This document shows, one piece after another, positions 12,202 to 24,027 of a DNA stretch of 64,000 nt (the first letter of the stretch is position 1; the number at the start of each line of letters is the position of its first letter). This stretch comes from Drosophila miranda. Its lineage: Eukaryota > Arthropoda > Insecta > Diptera > Drosophilidae. The notes below the pieces were generated by a model that searched no databases, had not been told where the DNA came from, and saw only the letters and a list, made by a program, of their open reading frames with translations. The stretch spans positions 37,161,124-37,225,123 of the forward strand of contig NW_022881603.1 of NCBI RefSeq assembly GCF_003369915.1, written 5' to 3'. A program made the translations under genes and the position numbers.

Positions 12202-14774
12202 ATGCAGCGCCACAGGGAATTATATAAACAGCAATCACTTGCAGAACCGGGAACTCCAGAATGCGGCGCGTGCAAAACAGCGCGAGGATCGTTTTCAAAG
12301 CAACCGCATTATTAGTGTTAGTCCAACTCCCGTCAAGCGTGCGGCACCTATACCGCCCTCAGAGGAGGCGCAGCCACGCCTTACCTATGTCGCTCCTCCT
12401 AAGGAGAATCGAAAACCAGAGCTGCCTCAGCAGCAGAGGAACCCCACCCGGGACCTTTACATAAAGCGCTTCGTGGATTGGAAGGCTGCCAGGAAGGAAC
12501 AAACAAAGAACGAGCAAATTGCTCGTCGTGGTCAAAAGATGTTCACATATAAAACCGAAACACTTAAACCTGCGACAAACCCCCAGAAAGAGCAGGAGAA
12601 CGCTCCGGCATTTGTGCCGCCAAAAAGGCACTCCTTATATGTTTTGGCAAAAAAAACTCAGTGTACGCAGACGGCAGCGGAGAGGAAACAGCCTCTGGCA
12701 ACCCAATTGCGTACCCAGGGTCATCCATCCAGATTGCGCGCTCAGCCTGCGGCAACCATGGCAAAGCTGCAACATGCAACGTCGCGTCCTCAGCCGGTCA
12801 CTGTGAAGACCCAAACATCAAACATGAAACATCAAACATCAGCAAGAATGTCCAGAATGAAGCCTGCACCTTCACGTGCATTGCCCTTGAAGCCTACAGC
12901 AGGCCCAAAGCCCAAGGCAGCAGATTTGGTCGTTGGACCTTCTGCAAATGGGGTTGTTCATTTGCCAAATGTGAGGACGCAACCATTCGAAAAGCCGGCC
13001 GTGAGTAAGCCCACCTTAAAAATACCACCAGTGAAACCAAAGCCCATTCAAGGAGGCGGCGGAGGGGGAGCTGCGGGAAAATTTAAGTCGACCGCAGTAG
13101 CAAAAGGGCCGGCAATAAAAAACAAGCTTGCCAGCCAATTGTCGACCAGAATGAAGGCCAAGAGCAACGTCAGCAAGTACGTAGGTCTTCAAAAGAATGT
13201 TCGAAATCGGCCGGAGCTGATGAGAGAGTTGGTTGAGGCTGGGACCACTGAACTCCCACTGCCTCCCAATACGCCGCTGGAAGAGAAGATAAGTTTCCCT
13301 GCTCTGGCCACATTCACGCAGTGCAAGACGAACAATTGCAGTCAAGAAATGATAGAAGCCTTGGGTGAGATTTCAAATCTGAGTCCAGTGGGTCCAATGA
13401 GCAGCCACCGAGATTCGAAAGCGAAGCGGAAATTTGACTTTTCTAGGTACTCTTTGATAAAAACGGCAGCTGAAGAGAGTTTGATCTTGGATCCATATCT
13501 GGCTAAGGGTAAGTACAACAGGAATAAAATGGAGTAAAATGTAATATTATTGGTTTCCAGATCCAGATGATAAAGAACAAGAAAATTCTACTCTGAAGGC
13601 AGCTGCGGAGCAAACCCCTCCTCGCAGGATTTCCGATGAGAAGCCCAACTACTTAAGTCCATATGTGAGCGTCTCGCGCGGTAAAGTCAACTCTCGCTGT
13701 GAGCGTGAGAAGCGAAACAGCATGTATTTGCCCGGTGAGGAGTATCCTGTTGCCAATCGGCGGGCCCTCGAGTCGGGGCTCTACTTTCGCATACAGCTGG
13801 AGAATGAGATTCGACGACTGCGAGATATCTGCAGCGAGTGGGAAGCCTATAGCAAGGAGAATGAGGCGCATCTGGTTTAGACGGGCGGCATAGATATGAT
13901 CAATGTGGCCATTGGACAGACAAATTTGCTCTCTACCAAGAAATTGATGCAGTTCAGCGGTCTGATTGACCGTTGCGAGGCGGGAGCTACGGGCAAGAAC
14001 CATCGACCCTACGATGGCAGCGAGGAGACGAAACCCGTCCAGGCAGAGGATCTGGAAGGGTGGTGGGACATGCTGCGACTCCAGAGTGAGAATGTTGACA
14101 AGCGCTTTGATAACTTGAAGCGATGGAAACAGAACAATTGGCAGGACCCCGATGCAGTTGAGGAATCGAAAATACCAGCCAAGCCTGTGGCCAAACCAAA
14201 GTCTAAGCTGGGCAACAATTTAAACGCTAAGCCCAAGGTCAAGGCCAGCAGTAACTTGATGCAATTACTCCGCAAGGCCCATGCTGAAATGAAAAAGGCT
14301 AAGGCGGATGTGGTATCAGCGGACGATGCCCCGCAAACTCCATCTCGCAGCAGCACTCAGCGTGTGATCGTAGTACGCGACCGTCGGTTCTTCTCTCCTG
14401 CTCGCACCGTCCTGCGCATGTCTGTAGGCGAGAGCCGTTCTTCCAATGGTGGCAACACTCTGCTCAAGTCTGCTATATTGGCCGCAGCCGAACAAAACGC
14501 TCTTAATCATAACCCCCCTCCCAATAAGGGACGCCAGTCGATTCTGAAAAAACCAGGGACCAGCAAGCGTGAAAGTCGTGGAGTTATTTTCAGTACAAAG
14601 AAAAATGTACGGCACTTCAAATTCACCTACGAAGAAGGCACTATTAGCGATGATGAGCCCTTTGGCGGCGATAAGCTAGAGGATTGCGAGGAGGACATGT
14701 CGATCGAAGCTTCAGGGGAAACACGTTCCGTAGACCAGGGCCCAGCAGAAAATGAGCCGCAATCCGCGTCTTAG
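12202..14774 (+). pseudogene. mars: mars-like (HURP/GKAP family) gene, copy 2, least damaged
   Basis: Exons 12202-13508 and 13561-14774. Exon 1 is open for 433 codons after the shared early frameshift, with AAG where copy 1 has TAG. Exon 2 holds the GKAP domain but has GAG changed to TAG at 13878-13880, in the helix just before GGIDMINVAIGQ, so the second half of the domain is lost unless translation restarts. Near 12845 two indels cancel, changing a few residues without losing frame. The C-terminal 81-base acidic segment (EPFGGDKLEDCEEDMSI…) is kept only here. The spindle role is as for mars; a normal protein is unlikely. Confidence 0.75.
13509..13560 (+). other. mars intron, copy 2
   Basis: A 52-base GT-AG intron essentially identical to that of copy 1 (GTAAGT...TTTCCAG). 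Confidence 0.9.
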
Positions 14775-14941
14775 GCCATCCACCGAGTTTATGTAGTTTA
14801 TCTATCATTTATTATTTAAAGTTACGTTTTTGTTTATATGTATAGGATTATTTAATTCTGAAAATTATGTTTCAATTTCAAAGCCTTGTTTTATATTTTT
14901 TTTTAATTAAGTACATCAATCAATCAAATAAAGGAAAAAAA
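14775..14941 (+). terminator. mars 3' UTR with AATAAA signal, copy 2
   Basis: AATAAA at 14927-14932, then a short A-run and DINE-1 element D. Same layout as copy 1. Confidence 0.75.
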
Positions 14942-15210
14942 CGAGGGGGAACGTTGTGAGTTGCTGCGGACACCGCAACTCTACAGTTATACCCGATACT
15001 AAGTCAGTATGGCTCTCCTCCGGCAGACGCCGCTAATATTAAACGACACGACAAAGAGTGCGTGCGAGAGAGACAGAAAATCAGTCTGAGCGTGACGTCG
15101 GGCGCTGCGTAGCCACTGCAAATTGATTTGTTCCTATTGGCTATAAAAATGATCTGATCTGATCCAGATTCAGCAATCTGATAGATATGGTCATTATCTA
15201 TGATTCTGCG
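14942..15210 (+). mobile_element. DINE-1/SGM-like element D, left end only
   Basis: Only the first 269 bases of the element remain, ending at TGATTCTGCG. They are joined directly to the right end of an oppositely oriented copy. In the equivalent place after mars copy 3 a complete element plus a 72-base spacer is present, so this is a deletion of most of the + element and the spacer. Confidence 0.8.
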
Positions 15211-16317
15211 AATGAGTATTGGGGTATATTAGATTTGTGGTAAAAGTGGATGTGTGTAACGTCCAGAAGGAATCGTTTCCGACCCCATAAAGTATATATA
15301 TTCTTGATCAGCACCAATAGCCGAGTCGATTGGGCCCTGTCTGTCTGTCTGTCTGTCCGTCTGTCCGTCCGTCCGTTTGTCCGTCCCCTTCAGCGCCTAG
15401 TGCTCAAAGACTATAAGAGCTAGAGCAACGATGTTTTGGATCCAGACTTCTGTGATATGTCACTGCTACAAAAATATTTCAAAACTTCGCCCCGCCCACT
15501 TCCGCCCCCACAAAGGACGAAAATCTGTGGCATCTACAATTTTAAAGATATGAGAAAACCAAAAACGTAGAATTGTAGAGAATGACCATATCTTTAAGAC
15601 TGCGGAATCTGAATTGGATCGTATTATTATTATAGCCATCATCAAGAAAACAATTTCATTTTTTCTTGCCCTGTCTCTCTCTAACACACACGTAGCATAG
15701 GCGGCTTTGCTTAGAGTAAAACATTAGCGCCTAGATCTCAGAGACTATAAAAGCTAGAGCAACCAAATTTGGTATCCACACTCCTAATATATCGGACCGA
15801 GACGAGTTTGTTTCAAAATTTCGCCACACCCCCTTCCGCCCCCGCAAAGGACGAAAATCTGGGGATATTCAAAAATCTCAGAGACTTTTAAGGCTAGAGT
15901 AACCAAATTTGGTATCCGCACTTCTGTTAGATCTTACTATAAAACGTGTATCTCAAAATTTCGCCCCACCCCCTTCCGCCCACACAAAGGACGAAAATCT
16001 GTTGCATCCACAATATTGCACATTCGAGAAAACTAAAAACGCAGAATCATAGATAATGACCATATCTATCAGATTGCTGGATCTATCTGATCTGGATCAG
16101 ATCAGATCATTTTTATAGCCAATAGGAACAAATCAATTTGCAGTGGCTACGCAGCGCCCGACGTCACGCTCAGACTGATTTTCTGTCTCTCTCTCACGCA
16201 CTCTTTGTCGTGTCGTTTAATACTAGCGGCGTCTGCCGGAGGAGAGCCATACTGACTTAGTATCGGGTATAACCGTAGAGTTGCGGCGTCCGCAGCAACT
16301 CACAACGTTCCCCCTCG
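15211..16317 (-). mobile_element. DINE-1/SGM-like element D', inverted
   Basis: Near-complete minus-strand copy: the right end (AATGAGTATTGGGG) leads and the left end (CCCCCTCG) finishes at 16317. The GTCY microsatellite spans about 15338-15387. A duplicated ATCTATCTGATC-like patch near 16080 is specific to this copy. Together with the + fragment at 14942-15210 it can fold into a hairpin stem of about 270 bases. Confidence 0.8.
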
Positions 16318-16463
16318 TTTTGTGTTGTTTTATCAGCCTTGAATGCACCACACTCACACACGCGCACAGCATACATACATATGTATGAGGGTTTCTTTCG
16401 TATTTTCCAGCTCTGTTGAGATTAAAATAGTGCTCTTATTATTTTGATTTCCATTTTATTATA
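16318..16463. repeat. R repeat, left part, copy 1
   Basis: Unassigned DNA present three times (16318, 24778, 42445), each time just after an inverted DINE-1. It contains CA-rich DNA and a palindromic CATACATATGTATG. The Tc1-like element is inserted at the TA at 16462-16463. No gene is seen. Confidence 0.6.
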
Positions 16464-17154
16464 CAGTCAAGGAAAAAAGTCAACATACAGCACCGATTTT
16501 TCAATATTTCGGGTTTTCGCAATGAAAATTAAAAAAGTTGGTATGCCATTATTTAGGACACTTTAAGTTATTATTATTTCAGAAAAAAAACTTAAACAAA
16601 AATGATGTATACTAAAGTTACAACGAAAAAACATAAAATGTTCACGGAAAAAAGTGTACATACAGCCTCTATGCTTTTGTATTATAGTCTCAAAGTCATC
16701 TTAATATTAATACTTTTTATACTTTTAATATTTGGTTGGTCCACCATTGGCATCTATTACAGCCTGTAGTCGTCGGGGCATCGATGCCACCAAATTTTCG
16801 GTTGTTGTGGGCGGAACTTCGGCCCAAGCTCGAATGAGGGCGGTTTTGAGGCTTTCCCGACTGCTGATGTTATACTTCCGTACCAATCTTTCTAAAATGT
16901 CCCAAAGATGTTCGATTGGGTTAAGGTCTGGGCATAATACAGCAACCAATCACGCACAACATGTGCGGTGTGCTTTGGATCGTTGTCCTGTTGGAAGATC
17001 CAACTGCTTCCCAGGCTCAATGTATCCACCGATGTGCTCCAAAATTGGCGGAACACATCGAAAAGTGTTCAGGAGTCATTGTGCACCTAAAAACAATTGC
17101 CAATTTTTTGCACAGGATGGTTTCAAGAGCCGAGTTCCACGAAAGAAACCATTG
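16464..17154 (-). mobile_element. Tc1-like element remnant with inverted arm, copy 1
   Basis: Starts with the inverted-repeat end CAGTCAAGGAAAAAAGTCAA next to a TA. Minus-strand coding at 16725-16949 is the C-terminal part of a Tc1/mariner-superfamily transposase with the DLNPIEHLW block, which carries the third (Glu) catalytic residue. Further along, the minus strand encodes the second-Asp region. At about 17031 the sequence flips: 17035-17154 is plus-strand coding from the N-terminal third of the same protein. The rest of the element and part of the flank are deleted, with the junction at ATTG/AGCGTGCG. It is inactive. Confidence 0.75.
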
Positions 17155-17731
17155 AGCGTGCGTGAGCGAGCAAGCGCAGCGTTGCCAGCAGCATTTATTT
17201 AGCTAACTTAACCGATGACATCGTAAATTCACGGAAAAGCAGGTAGGACAAAAGCAATTAAGCATTGGCCTTCCATGGGGCAGAATCGGGGTAAACCTTG
17301 GCGTTTCAAACCGATTGAATGTATGTGGTTTTAACAGGAATTTAATTTTACAAAGTAGGGCATGTGTTCTTGCTGCTGGCAATGCTCTTGCCGTGACGTT
17401 GTTTGTTTTAGTTTTTTTAACCCCAATAAACACACGCACACACTTGTATTTATTCGGCGAATTTCGTGGGGTGTCTACTGCATTTATTAATACATATTCC
17501 AGGCTCTGTCGCAGCTGTCTAAAGATGTATTCTCTTTCTCGACACTTGACACACACTTGATAAAGTTGAATGCTTATTTTTGCTTACTTTTATTATTCAC
17601 TTTTATTTTCATACGTGCAATGGTAAACAGACACTCAGAAATATACCGAAACTACGTCACAAATTTCAAAATATGCCGAAAATATACTGACGTATTATTT
17701 GTATTCAAGCTGAATCAAATTGCTTTCGGTC
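17155..17731. repeat. R repeat, right part, copy 1
   Basis: Unassigned DNA between the Tc1 remnant and the presumed LINE start, repeated at 25607-25820 plus 31444-31818 and, in part, at 44167-44497. On the minus strand it holds GGCAACGCTGC (about 17173-17184), a good match to Drosophila core promoter motif 7. It also holds TTCGGTATATTT (about 17640-17651), an exact match to motif 6. A CAGCTG E-box lies near 17512. No protein-like frame is seen. It may be the displaced promoter region of a host gene. Confidence 0.45.
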
Positions 17732-17943
17732 ACTTCCTTTTCATCAGCGAGCGAGACCGGTCGTGTTTTTTCTTAACAGTCTGAAAAGTGACTTTTTCCA
17801 AGCAACAAAGGCTTAATTAAAAGTGATTGTACAAATTGGATCATTGTTTATTTCATACAAATCTTCATCAATATATAAATTATTCCTCTTTTCATTTCCC
17901 AAAGGAGAGGTAAGTCTTTGGCAATCTGGTTAAACCAGCAAGT
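17732..17943 (+). promoter_or_regulatory. Presumed LINE 5' UTR with internal promoter, copy 2
   Basis: The LINE 5' end is not fixed by any independent insertion. TCACTT with the A at 17732 resembles an initiator. Counting that A as +1, bases +28 to +32 read GGTCG, fitting the downstream promoter element RGWYV. This Inr-plus-DPE layout is usual for I and Jockey elements. A perfect splice-donor-like GAGGTAAGT lies near 17906. The same sequence recurs with +1 at 31819. Confidence 0.4.
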
Positions 17944-19541
17944 ATGGCGGACGCCGGTCACTCGGTGTCTGCCAAATTGAAACCCCCTGATCAGGTGGCA
18001 AAAAGCGGCAAAATTCAAACCCAAAAAACAATAGCAAAAAACTTCAGTGCTTTGTGTTCAGGTGTGAAAGAGGAAATATTCGACAGCTTGACTAACGAAA
18101 AGTACCCAGCAAATAAGATGCGCAAGGAACAAAAAAGCGACAACACCAATACAGACATAAATAACAAAATGCTGATAGACGATGACAGTAACAAAATGGT
18201 GGAGGCTTCTGACGGTGTGACCGTTCACAATTCTCACACAAATGCCATAAATGGTTTTACTGGAAATACTGAAATGACTAAAACACTGAATAAAAATACT
18301 AATCCGATTATAAACCCATCAAATGTAGGTATCGAAAGAGAAACAGTGTTGTATAGTGAGTGCCACATCGGTGATGCGGCTGTACTAGTATCGACTAAGA
18401 ACAGTACCATCTTCGAAAACAAAAACACCAAAAATGGCTTATTCTTTTTTGAAAAAATAAGACACCTTAAAATCAAAGGAATTTAAGAAATCGTAGATCT
18501 TGCGCCACTCTATACAAGATTTATTTTAAGGTTTTCAGCGAAGCAAATGATTTAGTTTTAAATGAGGAGTTAAAAAAAATGAATTTAGTGGTATTTATAC
18601 CAAAAGACTATGTGGAATCCTATGGAGTAATTAAAGGGGTGCCCCTCGGTTTTTCTGAGAATGAAATTATGGATAATATTACTTCTAACATAAAAATTAA
18701 GTCAATTGAAAGATTAGCAAGAAGGCAGAAAATAACAACCGATGACAACAACGAAACATTCAAGCTCATACCATTAGAAACAGTAAAAATTGGTTTTGAG
18801 GGTTCAGACATCCCAGAAAAGGTATCTCTTTTTGGGATATGTGGGATGAAAGTAAGCATATATGTTCCCAGAGTAAGGCAATGTTATAATTGTGGCAGAC
18901 TTGGTCACACTTCGACCAGATGCAAATCAGCTAGGAGGTGCTATAAATGCGGAGTCGAGGAGTGCAATGGGTCGTGCACTGGTCTCAAGTGTATCCTTTG
19001 CAATGGGAAAAATCACTCAGCTAGGGACAGACTGATGTGCCCAGTATGGGAAAAGGAGATGGACATTAACAAAATAATGACAATCAAAAAAATCGCGCGT
19101 AAGGAAGTGCTTAGCACTTACTCAATCCATCAAAATTTTTCGCTGTTAGATAATTATGAAAAAAACTATCCAAAACTAGACATAAATGAGGAAAATGTTC
19201 AAACCAAAAACGTTAAAGCAAATGAAGTTTTAAAAAAATACAGTTATGCGAGCAGGTTAGTGCAGAGACCTTTGGTTCCTACACAAAAACCCCACTATCA
19301 CTTAGAATCATATACCAGCGATTCTAATAATCACGTACCATTTTTTGAAAACAAAGAACTAAAAGAAAACAAATTTACCATTCAACAGATGGTTGACATG
19401 TTGTCTCGTTTAGTCGACTCAAATGATGTGTCACATCCATCAAAAAAAGTGACCAGTACAAATGATTACAATATGGAACATAATGCAGACAGAAAAATGA
19501 ACAAACAGAGAGAAACGAACCTTTTTAAAACATCTAAATAA
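17944..19541 (+). pseudogene. LINE ORF1 (gag-like, CCHC), copy 2, broken
   Basis: ATG at 17944 opens a lysine- and asparagine-rich N-terminal half. A TAA at 18484 (AAA in copy 3) and a frameshift near 18530 interrupt it. The second half is open from upstream of 18579 to 19541 and carries three zinc knuckles: CYNCGRLGHTSTRC (C-x2-C-x4-H-x4-C), CYKCGVEECNGSC and CILCNGKNH…C. I-element ORF1 proteins bind nucleic acid through such knuckles and form RNP particles. The frameshift is shared with copy 3, so it is older than the duplication. The stop is two bases before the ORF2 start, a spacing that suits termination-reinitiation. Confidence 0.8.
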
Positions 19542-19543
19542 AT

Positions 19544-21700
19544 ATGAAATTTTTACAACATAACATTCAATCTATTAAAGCCAATAAAAACGACCTAGTA
19601 TTCTACTTAAACAATGAAAACTTCGACTTTGCCATTCTGGCTGAAGTTTTCTCTCACGATCTCCGTTTTAGGAAACTAGCCAACTTCAATATGTTAGAAA
19701 AACATAGAGAGGACGGTTATGGAGGAGTGGCGATTGCCTACAAAAAAGAATTAAGAGTTAAAAGACTGATATATGAGACAGAGCAAGATATAATTATAGC
19801 AAGAACCATCAACAACAAAGATAAATTTCTTATCACCTCAGTATATTTTGAACCTTTGTTGTCTCTTGCATCCTTCAAGCAAGCGATTAACAATCTCCTT
19901 GAATATTTAGATGCATTCGGAAAAGTCATAATTGCAGGAGATTTTAACGCAAGACATACCTTTTCTGGAGACAGAACCAACAGTGGAAAGGGAACTTTTC
20001 TCATGCAAGCTATGTCAAATGCTGGCTACAGTCTAGCAAATGACCACAGTCTCACATTCAGAAGACACATCGACTCAACATCAGGGTCTGTACTCGATTT
20101 AACTTTCACAAAGGGTATTCATATAGAGAATTGGAAATGCGAAAAGTTTTACCTAGGAGGCAGCCACCATCACCCAATAACCTTTGAAACAGCAGGATAT
20201 CAACACAAACTCAAAACTTTCCTTGCCAAAAACAGGCTACTGAAAAAGCTAAGCCAGTTTGAGGCCGACAAAGATATGGATAATTTAGCGAAGAACATCC
20301 AACAGGAAATAAAAGCAGCTACTTATGAAATCAAAAACAAATGTCCAAAATTATGGTGGGACGAGAATTTAGCCAAATTATTCAGGGAGTTTGCAGAGTC
20401 GCAGAAGAAGGCCGCTTCAGAACCCTCCTTTCAAAATTATTGTTCTGCTGTTAACCTCAAGGTTAAATGGAAAAAATCTGTTAAAATTGCCAAAAGAACT
20501 AGCTATGCCAGGAAGTTAACAGAGTTAAATGTAAAATCGAACTCAAGAGAAGCCTGGAGATTCCTCAGAAATCTAAAAAACTGTCAAGAGGACACCCCAG
20601 AAATTTTCAACCCTGACAAAGCTGGGCCATACCTGGAATTCCTTAACGAACAAATAACCTCAGAAGCAAAGGATGTAGACGAAGAAATGTACTCAACCAA
20701 GAACAATGAAAATATTTTCTTTTCCTTGGAAGAGTTAGAGGCTGTGTTAGTCAGAAACAGAAAAACGGCAGGAGGAATTGAGCACATCACATACGAGATG
20801 CTGAGTGCTCTTAACACTAGTATAAAGACAGAACTTGTACATTTTTACAACCGTCGAGTGGCTATGTGCGATTTCCCAGTCGAATGGAGATCTATCAGAA
20901 TTGTACCAATACCGAAAAAAAACATGGATCTGACTGACTTAAAACATTTTCGACCCATATCCCTCATTTCGGTTCTAGCCAAGACAGTAAATGGCATGGT
21001 GAAAGCCAGGCTGCAAAAGCATATACAAGAAAACAAGATTATACCCTACAGATCTTATGCATACCAAAAAAACAAGTCTGCAGCGATGTGCATAAATGAT
21101 GTCATCAATGTGGTAGCGGCAAAGAAAAAGAACAAGGAACACGTTACTCTTCTGGTTGTTGACCTCAACAATGCCTACAATTGTGTCAACCTGAAATTCT
21201 TAAAAAGACTAATGGAAAATGAGTGTTTTCCTAAAACATACATTGACTGGATCATCAGTTTTATGTCTATGAGACTACTGAAAATAGGGGAAGCTGTTCA
21301 GGTAGTTCAGGGAGGAATCCCACAGGGCTCTTGTCTGTCGCCCCTCCTTTTTAATGTATACACAAAAAGACTACATCAGATCTGTGATAGAAATACTCAT
21401 ATGATGCAATTTGCAGAGGACTTCGTTATAATCTCTCACAACAGAGAGTTTACTGTAGCGGTTGAAAACCTTAATAAAAAACTAAATGACTTTAACCTTC
21501 TATGTGGTGATCTCGGTTTTAGCTTCAATCCAAGCAAATCTGCAGCAATGAATGTAGGAAAAAGACAGGTCAGAGCGGTAAATATTTCTGTTAGAAATGT
21601 GCCTATACCAAATCGAAAAGATATCCGTTTCTTAGGCAGACTGATTAGCGCAAACATGTCAAATGTCAGTCATGTAAAAATGGTTAAAGAACAAACAAAA
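19544..21700 (+). pseudogene. LINE ORF2 endonuclease and reverse transcriptase, copy 2
   Basis: An AP-like endonuclease (residues 1-210) shows QHNIQS, AILAEVF (catalytic Glu) and IIAGDFNARH. At the usual S-D-H site it reads S-H-H-H. The RT domain (about 380-700) has VVDLNNAYN and GGIPQGSCLSPLLF, but motif C is FAED in place of FADD (GAG at 21416-21418). Changing the first motif C aspartate to Glu is expected to destroy or cripple polymerisation. The frame is open to 21700, where DINE-1 E cuts it; four foreign codons and a stop follow in the element. Confidence 0.85.
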
Positions 21701-22806
21701 CGAGGGGGAACGTTGTGAGTTGCTGCGGACACCGCAACTCTACGGTTATACCCGATACTAAGTCAGTATGGCCCTCCTCCGGCAGACGCCGCTAATATTA
21801 AACGACACGACAAAGAGTGCGTGCGAGAGAGACTGAAAATCAGTCTGAGCGTGACGTCGGGCGCTGCGTAGCCACTGCAAATTGATTTGTTCCTATTGGC
21901 TATAAAAATGATTTGATCTGATCCAGATTCAGCAATCTGATAGATATGGTCATTATCTATGATTCTGCGTTTTTAGTTTTCTCGAATGTGCAATATTGTG
22001 GATGCAACAGATTTTCGTTCTTTGTGTGGGCGGAAGGGGGTGGGGTGAAATTTTGAGATACACGTTTTATAGTAAGATCTAACAGGAGTGCGGATACCAA
22101 ATTTGGTTACTCTAGCCTTAATAGTCTCTGAGATTTTTGAATATCCCCAGATTTTCGTCCTTTGCGGGGGCGGAAGGGGGTGTGGCGAAATTTTGAAACA
22201 AACTCGTCTCGGTCCGATATATAAGGAGTGTGGATACGAAATTTGGTTGCTCTAGCTTTTATAGTCGATCTAGGCGCTAATGTTTTACTCTAAGCAAAGC
22301 CGGCTATGCTACGTGTGTGTTAGAGAGAGACAGGGCGAGAAAAAATAAAATTGTTTTCTTGATGCTGGCTATAATAATAATACGATCTTATTCAAATTCT
22401 GCAGTCTAAAAGATATGGTCATTCTCTACGATTCTGCGTTTTTTGGTTTTCTCGTATCTTTAAAATTGTCGATGCCACAGATTTTCGTCCTTTGTGGGGG
22501 CGGAAGTGGGCGGGGCGAAGTTTTGAAATATTTTTGTAGCAGTGACATATCACAGAAGTCTGGATCCAAAACATCGTTGCTCTAGCTCTTATAGTCTTTG
22601 AGCACTAGGCGCTAATAGGGACGGACAGACGGACGGACGGACAGACGGACAGACAGACATGGCTCAATCGACTCGGCTATTGATGCTGATCAAGAATATA
22701 TATACTTTATGGGGTCGGAAACGATTCCTTCTGGACGTTACACACATTCACTTTTACCACAAATCTAATATACCCCAATACTCATTTTGAGTATCGGGTA
22801 TAAAAA
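21701..22806 (+). mobile_element. DINE-1/SGM-like element E inside LINE copy 2
   Basis: Full element at exactly the same codon boundary as A and G. The LINE frame continues at 22807 (TGC). Its internal region resembles element B in several places (for example the CGTATCTTTAAAATTGTCGATGCC type variant), so it may have exchanged sequence with B by gene conversion. Confidence 0.8.
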
Positions 22807-24020
22807 TGCAACAGACTCCTCCAGCTTGCGACTACTATCAAATCAGGTCTAAAACCTAAAACAAGTACCAACATCTTCAAAGCTTTTATTAGAACAAAAC
22901 AAGAATATGCTATCACAAGTTTTTCAGACATGGGATCTGGAGCAAGTAAAGATATAGAAATAGCGCAAGCTAAATCACTTAGAAGGTGTGTTGGGGTGCC
23001 ACCTGACACAAGCAAACACGAAATTTTTGTCCTCGCTGGTGTAATGCCACCTGTTTTCAGGGCGAAATGGCTTACAGCCAAAGAACTGCTTAAAATTAAA
23101 AGGTTCAATCCTACATTAGTTGACGAGCTAATACGCTCAAAAGCGGATACGAGTACGTGTGTAACTTTAAGAGAATTTAATTCCATCTTTGTAAACACTC
23201 AAGAATGTGATAGTGTTAACACATGTAACAAAATCCATGTATTAGATAAATTTTTAACTAAGGGTAAAGAAGAATACTCGAATGAAGAAATAAAAACTAT
23301 ATTTAATGAGATTCTGAACAAGTACAGAAAGGACGACTGGAACATTCTATCAACAGATGCCTCAGTTACAGAAAGTACATGTGGCATAGGAATAGTAGAA
23401 TGGCCTAGTGGAAATATCCACAAGTACAAAATAGAAAACAGATTATCCTCAGTAGGAGTCGAACTCGTAGGACTTAAAAAGGCCTGCGAACTATGTCTTA
23501 AATATAATTACAAAAAGGCTTTGATTTTAAGTGACGGATTAGGAGCTATTAATTTAATTAAAAATAAGAATACAGACTCGTACCTAGTGAATGATATTCA
23601 CAACATAATTAACCAATCAGACATTCAGAAACTTGACATTCTATGGGTCCCTGGTCACAAGGGTGTGGCCATCAACGAAAAGACTGACATAGCAGCAAAG
23701 GCTGCTACAAGTGAGGGGTTTACAATAAATATAAAATACAGCTACAAGGAGGCTCAAAGAGAAATTAGGAACTTTTTAGTTTACAAATGGAATGAGGACT
23801 ACAGGACGAAGTGTAGGACGAAGGGATCCAGCCTCATAGACATATTTCCCTGGCATTTTTTTCTTAAATGGAATGCTAAAAGCATCAAGACCATTAACAG
23901 ACTTATGACGGGACACACATACGACAAAGTCTTCCTACACAGAATCAAAGCAATTGACTCAAATACCTGCGAAACGTGCAATGTAACTGAATATGCCGAA
24001 CACCTGATCTTCGATTGCCT
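22807..24020 (+). pseudogene. LINE ORF2 thumb and RNase H, copy 2, truncated
   Basis: RT thumb and RNase H as in copy 1, with STDASV, ILSDGLGAI and WVPGHKGVAINEKTD intact. An 18-base in-frame deletion near 23848 removes six residues from the segment after RNase H. At 24020 the coding sequence is broken in the C-terminal knuckle and runs into DINE-1 F, which adds about 50 meaningless codons up to a stop at 24174. Confidence 0.85.
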
Positions 24021-24027
24021 AAAAAAA

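Larger units (their letters stand above)
17732..24020 (+). mobile_element. I-like LINE copy 2 (contains DINE-1 E), 3' truncated
   Basis: Longest continuous copy of the family: 5' UTR, ORF1 with zinc knuckles, a 2-base gap, then ORF2 with endonuclease, reverse transcriptase and RNase H, split by DINE-1 E at 21701-22806. The 3' end is cut inside the C-terminal knuckle and joined to an inverted DINE-1 fragment. mars, which follows the LINE in the other blocks, is missing here. The order EN-RT-RNase H with three ORF1 knuckles points to the I/LOA group. Confidence 0.8.

Noticed and set aside
16318..17731. R repeat as an LTR of a retrotransposon
   Set aside because: It shows no TG...CA ends, primer site or polypurine tract that I could match, and gag-pol never follows it directly.
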